Of a DNA stretch of 64,000 nt, positions 46,704 through 56,115 are shown one piece after another. The DNA is from Flavobacterium sp. UBA2787 (GTDB lineage: Bacteria; Bacteroidota; Bacteroidia; Flavobacteriales; Flavobacteriaceae). The position numbers and the translations under genes were made by a program. The notes under the pieces were generated by a model. It saw nothing but the letters and a program-made list of their open reading frames with translations. It had not been told where the DNA came from and made no database searches. The stretch covers positions 62,001-126,000 of the forward strand of contig DEHZ01000012.1 of NCBI GenBank assembly GCA_002352205.1, given 5' to 3'. Each line of letters begins with the position of its first letter. The stretch's first letter is position 1.

Positions 46704-47282
46704 ATGAAATCTAAATTGACATTCCTTTTTCTTCTGATAAATTATTTAAGTTTTTCTCAATCCATTGAAACATTAAAATCTGATTGTGCAAAAATGTATG
46801 ATGCAACATACAACATGGATTTTGAAAAAATTTTAGATTACACACATCCGAAAGTTTTTGATATAGTTGATAAAGAAACCATGCTAACCGTGTTGGATGA
46901 AACTTTTCAAAATGATAAATTGCGAATTCGGTTAGTTCATCCAAAAACAACGTTTACTTTTTCAGAAGTTAAAGAAATTGACGGAAAGAAAATTTGTGTG
47001 GTAGAATATCCGCAAGCCATGCGAATGATATTTGAAAATCCACTTTCTGAAGAAGAAAAAAATGCTTTGGAAGAATCTTTGAAAACAACAATGACATCCA
47101 AAAAAATTACGTTTGAAAAAGATAGAAATGCATTTTATATCGATGGAAAAGATATCATGATTGCCGTTTCGGAAGAAGCGACCCAAAACAAATGGAAATT
47201 GATTAATTACGATAAAAGTCAACCACAATTACTAAACATGGTTTTAGGAGAAAATGTCGTAAAACAATTGGGTTTACAATAA
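46704..47282 (+). CDS. secreted hypothetical protein at the end of the mla region
   Basis: The family of this 192-residue protein is not recognised. A signal peptide is seen at residues 1-18 (ending LSFSQS). The mature part has repeated acidic and aromatic patterns including MYDATYNMDFEKILDYTHPK and MTSKKITFEKDRNAFYIDGK. It lies 44 bases after mlaD and could be co-transcribed. It might be a periplasmic partner of the lipid transporter, but only position suggests it. Confidence 0.65.
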   Translation: MKSKLTFLFLLINYLSFSQSIETLKSDCAKMYDATYNMDFEKILDYTHPKVFDIVDKETMLTVLDETFQNDKLRIRLVHPKTTFTFSEVKEIDGKKICVVEYPQAMRMIFENPLSEEEKNALEESLKTTMTSKKITFEKDRNAFYIDGKDIMIAVSEEATQNKWKLINYDKSQPQLLNMVLGENVVKQLGLQ

Positions 47283-47339
47283 TTTAAAAAATTAATACTA
47301 TCTTTACTCTAATGCTTCTAATGGCATTACCAAAAAATT

Positions 47340-47444
47340 ATGGCAAAGAGTCAGGACGCAAAGAAAAACGTGAAGAAAGAGCCTTTAAAAACGGCAAAAG
47401 AGAAAAAAGAAGAGAAACGCGAGAAGAAAAACAAAAGGGATTAA
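47340..47444 (+). CDS. 34-residue Lys/Glu-rich small ORF
   Basis: A short frame MAKSQDAKKNVKKEPLKTAK followed by a charged tail ends in TAA inside the terminator stem at 47434. Similar lysine-rich leaders precede cold-shock-domain genes in flavobacteria, though no such gene follows here. It has no clear ribosome-binding site. It may be a genuine small protein or the remnant of a longer one. Confidence 0.45.
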   Translation: MAKSQDAKKNVKKEPLKTAKEKKEEKREKKNKRD

Positions 47445-47462
47445 TTTTTTAATCCCTTTTTC
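47432..47462. terminator. bidirectional terminator between small ORF and T9SS gene
   Basis: AAAAGGGATTAA and TTAATCCCTTTT form a near-perfect 11-bp stem, with an A run on the left and T run on the right. It lies between the Lys-rich ORF on the plus strand and the end of the T9SS gene on the minus strand. Confidence 0.9.
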
Positions 47463-47466
47463 TATT

Positions 47467-50106
47467 TTATTGTTTCACAAACTTTGAAACCCCTACTCCT
47501 TTATCCGAATATACTTTTATAAAATAAGTTCCGACTTGTAAGTTAGACACATCAACATTCAATTGATTATTTTCATTTGGAATTGCTTGTATCAATTGAC
47601 CCAAACTATTGAAAATCTCAACCGATTTTAAATTGATGATTGACTGACTTTCAATAGTCAAAATAGAATTCGTCGGATTTGGATACAATTTCACAAAATT
47701 GGAAAACTCAAAATCAGGATTACTTAATGCTTCAATAGAAGTAGTTGCCGGTTCGGTTATAATTGGGAAATTATAATCAAAATAAATACTCGCAAAATTG
47801 GAGAAAGTGTCGCCAACAGCTAAGTTATTTCTCAATTTGATTTTGAAAGCGATGTAACCATGTCTTTCTTCTGAAGGCGGGAAAGGCAATTGGATATTTT
47901 CAAAAATAAATTCCACTTTATTGCCGTTGATTCTGGTCCATTGTTGGTGACTGGCATTTAGCACAATCAAACTGTTCAAATCAAATTTGGATAAATCAAT
48001 TTCATCTTTTACCACCACATTTTGAGCGAAAAAAGTTCCTGTGTTTTCAAAACGGATGACATAATGAACGTATTGACCAATTAATTCAGTACTCACAACA
48101 GAACCTTCTAAACACGTTTTATCGTTTGGATCGTAGGAATTAACGACTTCTTGGTTTAAAGTTGATGTATTATCGGATGGCATTTCATCTCCAGACAGTG
48201 GATCAATAATGGCAATAAATTCTAAAATTTCACCACTATTTAAAGCCGGTGATTCTTGTGGCGAATTTAAATTAAAAACTACTTCAATTTCTCTGGTTTC
48301 AAATGGCTGTAAATCGGTGTAATTCCAGTTTAAAATATTGGGTTCTACCATTGATTGGATTGGATTGGAAGAAACAAAATCCATTACATTATCTGTAAAA
48401 GTTAATGATAATGATCCTGAAACTACTGTATTCCCTTTGTTTTTGTAAACTAATTTATAACTCGCATCAAAACCGGGAATTGCAGCATTTAAAGGCACTA
48501 TAACCACTTCAACATCTTGATGAATGCCATTTGGTGTAATACAAAAATTCTGTGTAAACGGACTAGTTTCTGTTGGAAAAGTAACAGCAAAATTAGCTGG
48601 ACTTATATTAAAATATGTTGGGTTTTCAAAAACAGGAGTTATGGTGTGAGTTCCTTCAGTAACGGGAATAAAATAATCACCACTTGTGTTTGAAATAATA
48701 CTCCCTGAAATGGTACCATCGGTGATACTAAACTTCATATTTGGAAAATCGATATCACTTTCATCACAACCAGTGCCGGATAAATCTAATTTAGAATTGC
48801 CTTGAATAATATAAAATTCTCCGCCAGGATTAAAGGAGCAGTAGGAATTAACATTTACATCATATATTCCTTCGTCGTATAAGTAACTATTTAGAAAATC
48901 TACCTCCCATTCATTTGCACATATGTATCTCAAATTTGGAACACCTGCAAATGAATATCCATTTGTATTACCATTTTTAACATTTAAAGTTTCTAACTGT
49001 CCAAATCCATAAATCGAAAGTGAACCAAAATCTAAATTACTTAGATCCAATGATTGAATTTGACCATCCCACAGATTCAAAAATTCAATTTCAAGTTTAT
49101 CATTTGGAATTGTGTTAATTGAAAAATTATTTAAATTTAAGTTATTAAAAAAATTTAAACAACAAAAAGAGAAAACTTGTTCACCTAACTTGTTTATAGT
49201 TATATTTTCCAAATTCTGGTTATCTTCTACATAAAAAGTATTCAAATCTTTATAGAGATTTACTGTTAAACTAATTAAAGAACCGTTGTTTTCAACAGTT
49301 AGATAAGAAGTATCCTCTATATTAATATTAATTCCTATTAAATTAGGATTGTTAATTATATCAACATTACTTGCACCACCAAAAAAAACATTCTGAAAAT
49401 TAATTTCCTCTAATGAGTTATTATTCTTACATTGAAAATTAAACATTTCATTTACACTGCCAAAATCTATCGATTGTAATGATGCGTTATCATTACATTC
49501 AAATTCATATATTGTATTTATATTTGCAAAATCTAAAAATGCTAACGAATCATTATTATTGCATTGAAAAAAATCAATATTATTGACACTACCAAAATCC
49601 AACACTTCTACTGTCGTGTTATTAATATCGAAAAAGGATAAAGAAATCAATCCTGTCAGATTTACATTAATCAATGGATTATTACTACAATCTAGAGTAA
49701 AACTGCTATCAGACAGAAAATTGTTATTAGTAAAATCAAGATTACTAATATTATTAGAATTCACTAATAAACTACTTAAATTTAAGGACATGACTGCATT
49801 TACCTCAGAAATTGAATTATTAGAACAATTCAAATTTCTTAAACTAGAAAAATTTTGAATTCCTTCTAAACTTAAAATTCCGGAATTTGATACGTTCAAA
49901 GAATAAACCAAGGCAGCTTCACTTTCCTGAATCTCTCCATCATTATTAACATCAATCTTAAAGGCTTGATTGCTTGTATTAACTGCTATAATATTGCTTG
50001 GACTTGACTGCAATAACTTCGCTTTAAAATTTGCATCCGGAATGTTTACAATTTGAGCTTCTACTGAAAAGGAAGCTAAAAACAATAAGAGTAGATATTT
50101 TTTCAT
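47467..50106 (-). CDS. T9SS type A secreted protein with leucine-rich repeats
   Basis: This 879-residue protein has a signal peptide (ending SFSVEAQ, residues 1-18) and an EF-hand-like DVNNDGEIQESEA (residues 51-63). Then comes a long leucine/asparagine-rich repeat region (about residues 70-400) with recurring CSNNSI and LNCSNN-like units. A beta-sandwich follows, and a DUF7619-like region YDPNDKTCLEG lies around residues 660-670. The C-terminal 80 residues (KLYPNPTNSILTIES to VSKFVKQ) are an intact type A sorting domain. It should be exported by T9SS. It may mediate adhesion. Confidence 0.9.
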   Translation of the reverse strand: MKKYLLLLFLASFSVEAQIVNIPDANFKAKLLQSSPSNIIAVNTSNQAFKIDVNNDGEIQESEAALVYSLNVSNSGILSLEGIQNFSSLRNLNCSNNSISEVNAVMSLNLSSLLVNSNNISNLDFTNNNFLSDSSFTLDCSNNPLINVNLTGLISLSFFDINNTTVEVLDFGSVNNIDFFQCNNNDSLAFLDFANINTIYEFECNDNASLQSIDFGSVNEMFNFQCKNNNSLEEINFQNVFFGGASNVDIINNPNLIGININIEDTSYLTVENNGSLISLTVNLYKDLNTFYVEDNQNLENITINKLGEQVFSFCCLNFFNNLNLNNFSINTIPNDKLEIEFLNLWDGQIQSLDLSNLDFGSLSIYGFGQLETLNVKNGNTNGYSFAGVPNLRYICANEWEVDFLNSYLYDEGIYDVNVNSYCSFNPGGEFYIIQGNSKLDLSGTGCDESDIDFPNMKFSITDGTISGSIISNTSGDYFIPVTEGTHTITPVFENPTYFNISPANFAVTFPTETSPFTQNFCITPNGIHQDVEVVIVPLNAAIPGFDASYKLVYKNKGNTVVSGSLSLTFTDNVMDFVSSNPIQSMVEPNILNWNYTDLQPFETREIEVVFNLNSPQESPALNSGEILEFIAIIDPLSGDEMPSDNTSTLNQEVVNSYDPNDKTCLEGSVVSTELIGQYVHYVIRFENTGTFFAQNVVVKDEIDLSKFDLNSLIVLNASHQQWTRINGNKVEFIFENIQLPFPPSEERHGYIAFKIKLRNNLAVGDTFSNFASIYFDYNFPIITEPATTSIEALSNPDFEFSNFVKLYPNPTNSILTIESQSIINLKSVEIFNSLGQLIQAIPNENNQLNVDVSNLQVGTYFIKVYSDKGVGVSKFVKQ

Positions 50107-50272
50107 AATGATGGATCAACTTTAAATATATTATTTTTTCGAATAAATTTATCTTAGTAATTAGAATTTGCTGATTATCAATTAGAATTCGTTTAATCGC
50201 TAATTCCATTAAGATTCATTTAACACGAAAAGTTTTCACTAAAGTAGTAAATTAATCTTTCAAAAGATCTAC

Positions 50273-51667
50273 CTAAGGCAAAATTTTACCAGGATTTAAT
50301 ATTCCATTCGGGTCAAACACAAACTTAATGCGTTCCATTAATTCTAAATGTGTTTTAGAAAAAGCAATGTCCATATATTCTTTTTGAACATAGCCAATGC
50401 CGTGTTCGCCGGATAGAGTTCCGTTTAAAGAAACGGTTAATTCAAAAATTTCACGAATTCCTTTGGTAATTTCTGTATTCCATTCTGAGTCAGAAAGTGT
50501 TCCTTTGATAATATTGACGTGTAAATTTCCATCGCCTGCGTGACCATAACAAACCGATTTAAAACCATATTTTTTTCCAATTGATTTGATGCCTTCTAAT
50601 AATGTTGGCAATTCATATCGCGGAACAACAGTATCTTCTTCTTTGTAAATTGAATTGGCTTTCACCGCTTCGGCTATGCTGCGACGCATTTTCCATAAGG
50701 CATTTTTTTCGTCTTCGGTATCTGCAAAAAGGATGTCATCTATTTGAAATTGTTCTACCACTGTCATGATTTTTTCGGCATCAGCCATCAAAATTTCGGG
50801 ATAATTTCCATCCACTTCAATTAATAAATGAGCTTGAATTTCATTTTTCACTTGAACATTCAATCCATCAATGTATTCTAAAGCCCAATCAATGGCATCG
50901 CGTTCCATAAATTCCAACGCACTCGGAACAATTCCAGCTCTAAAAATGGCTGAAACGGCTTCACAAGCTTCATTGGCTTTGTAAAACGGAACCAACATCA
51001 ATACGTTATGTGTGTTTTTCGAAAGTAATTTTAAAACAATTTTTGTAACGATTCCCAACGTTCCTTCGCTCCCAACCATCAATTGTGTCAAGTTGTATCC
51101 TGTTGAATTTTTTAATGTATTGGCTCCGGTCCAAATAATATCTCCGGTAGGCAAAACCACTTCTAAATTCAAAACATAATCTTTGGTTACGCCATATTTT
51201 ACGGCTCTTGCACCTCCTGAATTTTCGGCAACATTTCCACCGATAAAACAACTTCCCATACTGCTTGGATCGACCGGATAGAAAAGACCTTTTTCAGAAA
51301 CGGCTTCACGTAAAACTTGCGTAATCACACCGGGTTCGGTAATCACCTGCAAATTTTGTTCGTCTATGGATAAAATTTTATTAAATCGTTCCATTGAAAG
51401 TCCGATTCCACCTTGAACGGATAATGCTCCGCCACTCAAACCTGTTCTTCCACCAATTGGAACTACAGGAATTTTATATTGATTGGCAATTTTTAAAATT
51501 TCAGAAATTTCTAAAGCGGAGGATGGTTTTACTACAACATTTGGCGGAAAAACATACGCTTCGGTTTCGTCGTGACCGTAGTGATTTCGGGTTTCTTCAT
51601 CGGTAAAAACAAATGATTGACCAACGATATTTTCTAATTGAATAAGAATTTCAGAATTGAGCTGCAT
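50273..51667 (-). CDS. FAD-linked oxidase, D-lactate/glycolate dehydrogenase type
   Basis: This 464-residue flavoprotein is of the GlcD/LldD-like FAD-linked oxidase family. The N half is an FAD-binding PP-loop domain with VPIGGRTGLSGGALSVQGG and DPSSMGSCFIGGNVAENSGG (about residues 55-145). The C half (about 190-464) contains VCYGHAGDGNLHVNI and LSGEHGIGYVQKEYM. It likely oxidises a 2-hydroxy acid such as D-lactate or glycolate. No partner genes sit nearby. Confidence 0.92.
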   Translation of the reverse strand: MQLNSEILIQLENIVGQSFVFTDEETRNHYGHDETEAYVFPPNVVVKPSSALEISEILKIANQYKIPVVPIGGRTGLSGGALSVQGGIGLSMERFNKILSIDEQNLQVITEPGVITQVLREAVSEKGLFYPVDPSSMGSCFIGGNVAENSGGARAVKYGVTKDYVLNLEVVLPTGDIIWTGANTLKNSTGYNLTQLMVGSEGTLGIVTKIVLKLLSKNTHNVLMLVPFYKANEACEAVSAIFRAGIVPSALEFMERDAIDWALEYIDGLNVQVKNEIQAHLLIEVDGNYPEILMADAEKIMTVVEQFQIDDILFADTEDEKNALWKMRRSIAEAVKANSIYKEEDTVVPRYELPTLLEGIKSIGKKYGFKSVCYGHAGDGNLHVNIIKGTLSDSEWNTEITKGIREIFELTVSLNGTLSGEHGIGYVQKEYMDIAFSKTHLELMERIKFVFDPNGILNPGKILP

Positions 51668-51699
51668 ACTTTATTTTTAAACCAATAAAGGTAAAAAAA

Positions 51700-52611
51700 T
51701 TATACCAACGAAAGTATCCAATACCAAAAAGCTAAGGTTAAAAATGAAAGCGGAATTCCGATACCAATCATCATGCTGCTTAATTTTGGTTTTAATCCAT
51801 AGGTTGAGGCCAAAATTGCTCCGGTTATCATGGGAGCCATTGCCGATTCCATAATAGAAACATCAACCACTAAACCTTCACCTTTAAAAATAAACTTGTA
51901 TAAAATCAGGAAAAACAATGGTGTTAACATCAATTTAAAAAACAAACCTAACGCTAAAAAATTCCAATGCTGACTTCTTTTATCAATTTTTAATTGTAAT
52001 CCAACAGAAACCAAAGCAATTGTTGAAACAGTTCCACCCACTTTATAAAAAACAGATTGCATCATTTCAGGAAAATCAATTTTAAAAATATTCAGTAAAC
52101 AAGCTATAACAAAAGAAATAAACGGTGGAAAAAACAAAATCTTCTTTACGATTAGTTTTGAATCAACTTCTCCTTTTGAAAAAACTGAAGCAACAATTAT
52201 CCCTAAAGTAGCCAACACGACAAACGAACCTGGCTGATCGACAATGATTGCGGTCTGCAATCCATCTTGACCATACAACGCTTCAATTACGGGAAATCCA
52301 ACAAACGAAGTATTTCCTAATCCCCCTGTAATTATTAAACATCCCATTAATTTTTTGGACCAACCGAGCCATTTTCCTAAGCTATAAAAAAACAAAAATG
52401 ACAACCCAAATCCGAGCCATGCCACACCGATTGGAAACAACAATTTTGAAGAAATTTCAATTTTTGGAATATAATACAAAGCCAACGCCGGCAATGAAAT
52501 ATAAATCACAAAATGATTAAGTGCCACATATCCGTTTTTGGGAAAACTTTTGAGAAATTGCAATCCAAAACCAATTGCTAAGCAAAGAAAAATTAAGATG
52601 ATGTTATCCAT
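51700..52611 (-). CDS. AEC family transporter
   Basis: This 303-residue carrier has about ten transmembrane segments and belongs to the auxin efflux carrier (AEC) family, which moves small organic acids. The pattern GGLGNTSFVGFPVIEALYG occurs around residue 95. The substrate is not known. A promoter box (TATTTTTG) lies at 52635-52628 on the minus strand. Confidence 0.9.
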   Translation of the reverse strand: MDNIILIFLCLAIGFGLQFLKSFPKNGYVALNHFVIYISLPALALYYIPKIEISSKLLFPIGVAWLGFGLSFLFFYSLGKWLGWSKKLMGCLIITGGLGNTSFVGFPVIEALYGQDGLQTAIIVDQPGSFVVLATLGIIVASVFSKGEVDSKLIVKKILFFPPFISFVIACLLNIFKIDFPEMMQSVFYKVGGTVSTIALVSVGLQLKIDKRSQHWNFLALGLFFKLMLTPLFFLILYKFIFKGEGLVVDVSIMESAMAPMITGAILASTYGLKPKLSSMMIGIGIPLSFLTLAFWYWILSLV

Positions 52612-52627
52612 AATAGAAAATAGAGTG

Positions 52628-52635
52628 CAAAAATA
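52628..52635 (-). promoter_or_regulatory. -7 box of the AEC transporter promoter
   Basis: TATTTTTG on the minus strand matches TAnnTTTG and lies 17 bases before the start codon. No TTG at the -33 spacing was found. Confidence 0.4.
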
Positions 52636-52729
52636 CCAATATAAAATTATCGATTTATTTTTAACCTCTATTTTATTGTCTTGAAACTCTTATTGATTTT
52701 ACTTACTTTTACTACTTGAAATAAGTGTT

Positions 52730-53821
52730 GTGAAAAAATCAAAACCAAATAAATCTGCTTTAAATGAAAAAGAAGGTGTTCCTCAACCGGAATTCATTAG
52801 TGATTTGGTTGTGAAAAACATCAAGCAATTTCGAAAAGTGCAACCTTCTTCAAATGAGTTAATTGATGGAATTTTAAAAGGTAATATTTCTGATTTAAGC
52901 CGTGCCATCACCTTAGTGGAAAGCACAAATCCCGAACATTTAGCTAAAGCGAATGAAGTGATAAATGCATGTTTACCACACGCAAATAAATCCATTCGCA
53001 TCGGAATTACAGGTGTTCCAGGCGTCGGAAAAAGTACGTTTATTGAAGCTTTCGGAAAACACTTAACTTCGTTAGGAAAAAAAGTAGCCGTTTTGGCTGT
53101 TGACCCAAGTAGTACTATTTCTCACGGAAGTATTTTGGGCGACAAAACCCGCATGGAAGAATTGGTAAAAGATAAAAACGCCTACATTCGACCTTCTGCT
53201 TCTGGAGAAACGTTGGGCGGCGTTGCCAGAAAAACCCGTGAAACTATTATTCTTTGTGAAGCTGCCGGATTTGATACCATCATCATTGAAACGGTTGGTG
53301 TTGGTCAAAGTGAAACCGCCGTTCACAGTATGGTTGATTTCTTTTTGTTATTGAAAATTTCCGGTGCCGGGGATGAATTGCAAGGAATCAAACGTGGCAT
53401 TATGGAAATGGCCGATGCCATCGTAATCAATAAAGCAGATGGCGATAACATCAAAAAAGCCAAACTAGCCAAAACCGAATTCAACAGAGCATTGCATCTT
53501 TTTCCGGCAAAGAAATCAGGTTGGATGCCTACAGTTTCTACTTGTAGTGCAATAACTAAAGATGGAATTGATGCTATTTGGAAAACAATTTCAAATTATT
53601 TAGAATTGACTCAATCCAATGTCTATTTTCAAGAAAAAAGAAAAGAGCAAAATCAATATTGGATGATGGAAACGATTAATGAACAGTTGAAAAATCATTT
53701 TTACAATCATTCTGAAATTATTGATTTATTGGAGAAAAAGAAAAAAGCCGTGCAAAATGATGAACTTTCTCCTTTTGCAGCAGCGATGGAATTATTAGAT
53801 AAATATTTTAAAAAGAGCTAG
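52730..53821 (+). CDS. meaB: methylmalonyl-CoA mutase-associated GTPase MeaB
   Basis: MeaB is a GTPase that gates cofactor loading and protects methylmalonyl-CoA mutase. It starts with GTG at 52730 (MKKSKPNKSAL). The P-loop GVPGVGKS lies at residues 95-102, then DPSSTISHGSILGDKTRMEE, ETVGVGQSE and NKADGDN. A C-terminal dimerisation helix follows. The mutase genes are not in the window. The cobalamin adenosyltransferase and acyl-CoA carboxylase genes elsewhere fit the same pathway. Confidence 0.95.
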   Translation: MKKSKPNKSALNEKEGVPQPEFISDLVVKNIKQFRKVQPSSNELIDGILKGNISDLSRAITLVESTNPEHLAKANEVINACLPHANKSIRIGITGVPGVGKSTFIEAFGKHLTSLGKKVAVLAVDPSSTISHGSILGDKTRMEELVKDKNAYIRPSASGETLGGVARKTRETIILCEAAGFDTIIIETVGVGQSETAVHSMVDFFLLLKISGAGDELQGIKRGIMEMADAIVINKADGDNIKKAKLAKTEFNRALHLFPAKKSGWMPTVSTCSAITKDGIDAIWKTISNYLELTQSNVYFQEKRKEQNQYWMMETINEQLKNHFYNHSEIIDLLEKKKKAVQNDELSPFAAAMELLDKYFKKS

Positions 53822-53828
53822 TTACAAT

Positions 53829-54056
53829 TTACTCTTCGTATCTTTCCATCTCCCGATCATAAAAAGCTCCGGCTAATTCAATTAGCTTTTCCATTTCGGT
53901 TTCGAGGTCTTTTTCGTCTTCTGCATCAACTTCTTCGATGATTTCAACTTCGTCATCTTTTAAATTGATAATGAAACGAGGATATTCTAAATGAATGATA
54001 AAAATATCTTCCGGATGATCGGTATTGTCTGCTAAAACAAATTTTGGTAAGTCCAT
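53829..54056 (-). CDS. small acidic conserved hypothetical protein
   Basis: This 75-residue protein is strongly acidic (EIIEEVDAEDEKDLETEMEK) and starts MDLPKFVLADNTDHPEDIFI. No family function is recognised. Its 3' end faces the meaB gene, with only 7 bases between stops. It follows purM on the same strand in reverse order and may be a separate transcript. Confidence 0.7.
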   Translation of the reverse strand: MDLPKFVLADNTDHPEDIFIIHLEYPRFIINLKDDEVEIIEEVDAEDEKDLETEMEKLIELAGAFYDREMERYEE

Positions 54057-54063
54057 CTTTTTT

Positions 54064-54100
54064 TATGGTAATTGGTTATCGGTAATGGGTTAAAGGTAAA
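54064..54100 (-). repeat. heptamer array (GGTTATC/GGTAATG)
   Basis: Units GGTAATT, GGTTATC, GGTAATG, GGTTAAA and GGTAAAT fill the 48 bases between the start of the 53829 gene and the stop of purM. Confidence 0.7.
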
Positions 54101-54104
54101 TGAA

Positions 54105-55283
54105 TTAGTATTCAAATGTACCAAATTCACTCGTAATCGTTAATTTTTTATGTTTGGAAACTTCTACTCTACCTACAATTTGAGCATCGACATTGAACGA
54201 TTTTGAAATTTCGATAATGTCGTTGGCGATTTCTGCAGGAACATACAATTCCATTCGGTGACCACAATTAAAGACTTGATACATTTCTTTCCAATCGGTT
54301 TTTGATTGTTCCTGAATCAATTTAAATAAAGGCGGAATCGGAAATAAATTATCTTTGATAATATGTAAATTGTCAATAAAATGCAAAATCTTGGTTTGTG
54401 CTCCACCACTGCAATGCACCATGCCGTGAATTTCATTTGGAGAGTATTTTTCTAAAATAGTTTTGATAATCGGAGCATAAGTTCGTGTAGGCGAAAGCAC
54501 TAATTTTCCGGCATCAATTGGACTATTTTCAACTTCATCTGTCAATTTTACTTGACCGGAATAAACCAAATCGGAAGGAACCGCAGCATCAAAACTTTCA
54601 GGATACTTTTCGGCTAAATATTTCGAAAAAACATCGTGACGAGCAGAGGTTAAGCCATTGCTTCCCATTCCGCCGTTGTATTCTTTTTCGTACGAGGCTT
54701 GTCCGAACGAAGCCAATCCCACAATCACATCGCCAGCTTGAATGTTGGCATTATCAATCACATCACTCCTTTTCATTCGAGCTGTAACGGTAGAATCTAC
54801 AATGATTGTTCGTACCAAATCGCCCACATCCGCTGTTTCACCTCCGGTGGAATGAATCGTAACACCAAATGATTTTAATTCTTGAATTAATTCTTCCGTT
54901 CCGTTGATGATGGCAGAAATTACCTCAGCAGGAATTAAATTTTTATTTCTTCCGATGGTAGATGAAAGCATAATATTATCGGTTGCACCAACGCAAAGCA
55001 AATCATCAATATTCATAATCAACGCATCTTGAGCAATGCCTTTCCACACTGAAATATCTCTTGTTTCTTTCCAATATAAATACGCTAACGAAGATTTTGT
55101 CCCGGCACCATCGGCATGCATTAAGAGACAATAATCGTTGTCTCCAGTTAAATAATCAGGAACAATTTTGCAGAATGCTTTAGGAAATAAACCTTTGTCA
55201 ATGTTTTTAATGGCATTATGCACATCTTCTTTGGCGGCAGAAACTCCGCGAAGAGCATAACGTTTGCTGGTATCAGAACTCAT
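54105..55283 (-). CDS. purM: phosphoribosylformylglycinamidine cyclo-ligase (AIR synthetase)
   Basis: This purine pathway enzyme closes the imidazole ring to make AIR. The start at 55283 (MSSDTSKRYALRGVS) gives 392 residues. A further N-terminal extension to 55367 is in frame but lies over the adjacent OmpA-like gene end and is rejected. The sequence includes HADGAGTKSSLAYLY, TGGETADVGDL and GHRMELYVP. The long form, about 390 residues, is the Bacteroidota version rather than the 345-residue E. coli type. Confidence 0.9.
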   Translation of the reverse strand: MSSDTSKRYALRGVSAAKEDVHNAIKNIDKGLFPKAFCKIVPDYLTGDNDYCLLMHADGAGTKSSLAYLYWKETRDISVWKGIAQDALIMNIDDLLCVGATDNIMLSSTIGRNKNLIPAEVISAIINGTEELIQELKSFGVTIHSTGGETADVGDLVRTIIVDSTVTARMKRSDVIDNANIQAGDVIVGLASFGQASYEKEYNGGMGSNGLTSARHDVFSKYLAEKYPESFDAAVPSDLVYSGQVKLTDEVENSPIDAGKLVLSPTRTYAPIIKTILEKYSPNEIHGMVHCSGGAQTKILHFIDNLHIIKDNLFPIPPLFKLIQEQSKTDWKEMYQVFNCGHRMELYVPAEIANDIIEISKSFNVDAQIVGRVEVSKHKKLTITSEFGTFEY

Positions 55284-55356
55284 AGTTGTGTTGTTGTGTT
55301 TGGCAAAGATAGGATTAATGTGAAAATGTAGCAATTTTAAAATGCATCCAGAAGTG

Positions 55357-56115
55357 CTATTTTTCAATAATTAAAATTTCAACTCTTCGATTGGCAACAC
55401 GTTCCTCTTCATTTTTTTCAGGCAAAGGATAAAGTGGTCGTGAAGATGCAAATCCTTTGTATGTGATTCGATCTTCTGAAATTCCGTTTGATAATAGGAA
55501 ATTATAAACGGTTTTAGCACGTTTCAATGAAATGTCTTCTATTTCACTGGGGTTACAACAAATGTGCCCTTGAATTTCAATTTTTAATGTTGGATTATTG
55601 TTCATTATTTGCAATAATTCATCTAAAATTGGTTTCGAATCAGGAAGAACAACATCACTCATATTATAAAAATTCAATCCTTTCAAATTCAACAATTCAC
55701 CAACTTTTGAACTTTTTACCTTTTCGGAAAATGAATTAGTTGGAGTTGGTTTTTGATAGAAAAAGGAAACTTTTCTATTTTCATCTTGGTTTAAAGAAAA
55801 ATCAAATTCTTCACCAAAAGGAATTCGTTCCAATTTATTGACTACTTTAATTTTATTAAGTTTTAAAATATTTTCGATGGAATGAATTCGTCGTTCAGCT
55901 AACTTCAAATTGTAAATTTTTGAATCTACCGTATCACAATAACCTTCCATTTTATATATTTCTGCAGATGAATTATTTTTTATCCATTCGTCCAAAGCTT
56001 TACTAGAATTTGAATTAGGATACGCTTTATCAAACTCAAAAAAAACGTCGAATTTCTCCTGAGCGGAAAGTGGAATAAAAAATATAACTATAAAAAAGCT
56101 GATTACTATTTTCAT
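55357..56115 (-). CDS. OmpA-fold protein, third of a tandem triplet
   Basis: This 252-residue secreted protein has a signal peptide (residues 1-18, ending PLSAQE) and two OmpA-like halves. The N-terminal half contains KMEGYCDTVDSK and the C-terminal half IQGHICCNPSEIEDI. The canonical GHTD motif is replaced in the C-terminal half by GHICC, so the Asp used to bind diaminopimelate is missing, although the Arg (SLKRAKTV) remains. The first half retains GYCD. It overlaps the middle paralogue by 4 bases, and its stop overlaps the extended purM upstream region. Confidence 0.85.
   Translation of the reverse strand: MKIVISFFIVIFFIPLSAQEKFDVFFEFDKAYPNSNSSKALDEWIKNNSSAEIYKMEGYCDTVDSKIYNLKLAERRIHSIENILKLNKIKVVNKLERIPFGEEFDFSLNQDENRKVSFFYQKPTPTNSFSEKVKSSKVGELLNLKGLNFYNMSDVVLPDSKPILDELLQIMNNNPTLKIEIQGHICCNPSEIEDISLKRAKTVYNFLLSNGISEDRITYKGFASSRPLYPLPEKNEEERVANRRVEILIIEK

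Noticed and set aside
55284-55367. N-terminal extension of PurM
   Set aside because: It overlaps the coding end of the adjacent OmpA-like gene and has no PurM-like residues.
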